NCBI RefSeq assembly: GCF_018343535.1
Contig: NZ_JAGYPF010000001.1
Span: 806,001-870,000 of the forward strand
DNA: 64,000 nucleotides
Direction of reading: 5' to 3'
Origin: Neobacillus rhizophilus
Lineage (GTDB): Bacteria; Bacillota; Bacilli; Bacillales; Cytobacillaceae
Under the pieces are notes generated by a model. It was not told where the DNA came from. It saw only the letters and a program-made list of their open reading frames with translations, and searched no databases. Shown here piece after piece: positions 62,111-64,000 of the stretch. The position numbers and the translations under genes were made by a program. Each line of letters begins with the position of its first letter. Position 1 is the stretch's first letter.

Positions 62111-64000
62111 GTGGAGATTAAAAGATATGAGTTGCTTCAAGAACGAGGCGGGTTTACGTTAGTGGTTTACCTCGATTCTTATTTGGAGGAGTTTTCGAAT
62201 GAACTGGGACCCTCGGATTTCAGAAAAAAAACTCTCCAAGTACAAATCGATCATTTAATCAGGGAAAGATTCCCTTATTTAAATATTAATGCGGCCAAGG
62301 TTATGGCTGGTTCACTCTTGGTAACGACTATTTATTTTGGTTCCAACATTACAAGGGCAGGTGCAGAAACTACAATCGCTGTTCAGACTCAGCAAACCGG
62401 TCAATACGTTGTGTATAAAGTCCAGGCTGGCGACAGTTTATATTCAATTGCAAGGAAGTTTAATGTAACAGTATCGTCTATTAAAACTACAAACAATTTA
62501 ACTTCCGACACCATTTATGTAGGCCAGGTATTAAACCTGCCTTTTTATACATATACCGTCGTTGCAGGTGACTCTTTATATTCGATATCGAGGAAGTTTA
62601 ACACAACCGTTGATAGTATTCGTTCTTATAATCAGCTTCCGAGCGATTTCCTTTCGATTGGACAAAAAATAAGGATTCCAAGGACTGTTGAGCAAACAAC
62701 AGCTGTTACACCAGCACCAGCGCCGACACCTGCTCCGGAACCCGCGCCTGCTCCAACACCTGCCCCTACGGTGGAAAACACCACAACTACAACGAGTACA
62801 TATCAAGTTGCAGCAGGTGATACGTTATATCAAATAGCAAAAAAATTCGCCACTACCGTGGATACAATTAAAAATCTAAACCATTTAACTACTGATAGCA
62901 TTTATGTCGGGCAAGTCTTAATAGTATCGCAGACACAAACCGTTCAAAGCCCGGAACCGGTACAGAAGCAGACTCCTCCTGCTCCAGTAACCACCACAAC
63001 CTATACAGTTGTAGGAGGCGACTCTTTATCACTTATTGCCAAACGATTTAACACGACTGTGGATCAAATTAAAGCAGCAAATAAATTAACAAGCGATTTG
63101 ATTTTTGTCGGCCAGATCCTAACAATTTCAGCAGGCAGCACAGTCACTGCCGATACAACAGCACCTGCAGCACCTTTACTAAACTCAATTAGTAAAATTA
63201 CTTCAATCAATCAGGCAAGTACTTCCATTTCAGGGACTACTGAAGCAAACGCAACCGTCTATCTAACACTATCAGATGGAATCAGTCCAGCAAAATTGCT
63301 TCAAATAAAAGCTGATGTCAGCGGCAGGTTTGAAACAAAAGTTGACACTTCCAGCTCATCAGACGGAACAATTACAATTACCGCTGTAGCAACGGACCAG
63401 GCAGGAAACCGAAGTCCAGAAAGCCGATTAATTGTCACGAAAGATACCATTGTTAATGAACCTGTTCTAGATGGTACCGTAAAAGTAACGATTGAGACTG
63501 TAAAAAATTACACCCTTTTTGGAGTAACTGACCCTGGAGCTTTCGTGGATTTGACCGTTTCAGACGGTGTCCATCCAAATGTAACGATGAGAGCAATTGC
63601 CAATGAAATAGGTGAATTTCGTGCAAATGCCGATTTGATTTCTCTAAATGATGGGCAATTAACCGTCACCGCACGGGCTATCGATCCATCGGGAAACATT
63701 AGCGCCATCAGACAAACGACGATTACAAAGGACACTAGTCTGGATGCACCGCTGATCGGAAATGCGAAAGTAATAAACAGCCAAACAGCTACAAATTATC
63801 CGATATTCGGGACTGCCCGGCCGGGGTCAAGAGTGGACATATCTGTTTCAGATGGGACTTTAGGTAATGCCATTACAACAACTGCTGTTGCGAATGCAAA
63901 CGGCGAATTTATTGCTAATGTGGATGTAACTGGTCTGAAGGATGGTGCCCTCAACATTTTGGCTGTGCAAACAAGTCCAACGGGTATCAAAAGCCCAGCT
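62111..64000 (+). CDS. LysM x4 and Ig-like repeat surface protein (3' end outside window)
   Basis: Open from GTG 62111 (GGAGG 7 bases upstream) through the right edge, 630 codons with no stop. Residues 1-75 match the N-terminus of the divergent hydrolase (IKRYELL, LVVYLDSYLEEFSNELG, ERFPYLNINAAKV). A hydrophobic segment follows at about 77-95. LysM repeats lie at about 98-143, 145-190, 230-275 and 298-342, with a Pro/Ala linker at 195-225 (TPAPAPTPAPEPAPAPTPAP). From about 350 come at least three Ig-like modules with a GT-A-x-V-x-L-SDG pattern. Probably a cell-wall-bound surface protein or enzyme; the C-terminal domain is not seen. Confidence 0.9.
   Translation, partial: MEIKRYELLQERGGFTLVVYLDSYLEEFSNELGPSDFRKKTLQVQIDHLIRERFPYLNINAAKVMAGSLLVTTIYFGSNITRAGAETTIAVQTQQTGQYVVYKVQAGDSLYSIARKFNVTVSSIKTTNNLTSDTIYVGQVLNLPFYTYTVVAGDSLYSISRKFNTTVDSIRSYNQLPSDFLSIGQKIRIPRTVEQTTAVTPAPAPTPAPEPAPAPTPAPTVENTTTTTSTYQVAAGDTLYQIAKKFATTVDTIKNLNHLTTDSIYVGQVLIVSQTQTVQSPEPVQKQTPPAPVTTTTYTVVGGDSLSLIAKRFNTTVDQIKAANKLTSDLIFVGQILTISAGSTVTADTTAPAAPLLNSISKITSINQASTSISGTTEANATVYLTLSDGISPAKLLQIKADVSGRFETKVDTSSSSDGTITITAVATDQAGNRSPESRLIVTKDTIVNEPVLDGTVKVTIETVKNYTLFGVTDPGAFVDLTVSDGVHPNVTMRAIANEIGEFRANADLISLNDGQLTVTARAIDPSGNISAIRQTTITKDTSLDAPLIGNAKVINSQTATNYPIFGTARPGSRVDISVSDGTLGNAITTTAVANANGEFIANVDVTGLKDGALNILAVQTSPTGIKSPA

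Overview
The window reads as a low-GC, endospore-forming member of the Bacillaceae, probably a soil Bacillus/Neobacillus-type organism. The evidence is a spore-germinant receptor operon, a YqhV-type gene, odhAB, lutABC and khtTU homologues, strong AGGAGG-type ribosome binding sites with frequent TTG/GTG starts, and compact rho-independent terminators. The genus is an inference; no rRNA is present.

Layout. 0-8.8 kb: germination receptor genes (cut by the left edge), yqhV, the 2-oxoglutarate dehydrogenase operon odhA-odhB and a divergent LysR regulator. 8.9-13.3 kb: a zinc-ribbon protein, the succinyl-CoA:3-oxoacid CoA-transferase pair scoAB with a GntR regulator, and an M29 aminopeptidase. 13.5-16.3 kb: a stand-alone tyrosine-recombinase domain with altered catalytic residues and a khtTU K+/H+ antiporter operon. 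16.4-22.1 kb: the lactate oxidation operon lutABC, a GNAT protein, a pirin and an alpha/beta hydrolase.

22.1-35.3 kb is an AT-rich accessory island, apparently a partly decayed defence island. It holds an intact Gabija-type pair (GajA OLD-family ATPase/TOPRIM nuclease and GajB UvrD-type helicase), two very different DUF3800-like proteins and a lipoprotein. Around them are broken genes: a frameshifted RES-domain protein, a wrecked zinc-ribbon membrane protein, a DNA-ligase tail, a frameshifted PD-(D/E)xK-like nuclease and a frameshifted helical protein. The island is preceded by an array of 52-bp tandem repeats. A second array with the same 52-bp period but a different hairpin lies at 37.2-37.9 kb.

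35.3-46.3 kb is catabolic: kduI/kduD for hexuronate intermediates with LacI-type operators upstream, then a set that fits alkyl-sulfate utilisation (secreted alkylsulfatase, MFS carrier, LysR regulator, acyl-CoA dehydrogenase, acyl-CoA ligase, TauE/SafE exporter). 46.5-50 kb: an M20 amidohydrolase, an amino-acid permease and a GntR regulator. 50-59.9 kb: mixed metabolic genes (nitronate monooxygenase, PPP-type phosphatase, universal stress protein, membrane-anchored GH27, DUF421 protein, a monooxygenase set, a second TauE/SafE protein) and two small genes of 36 and 39 codons. 60-64 kb: two divergent LysM-repeat proteins that share an N-terminal domain, with two related REP-like palindromes beside them; the second gene runs off the right edge.
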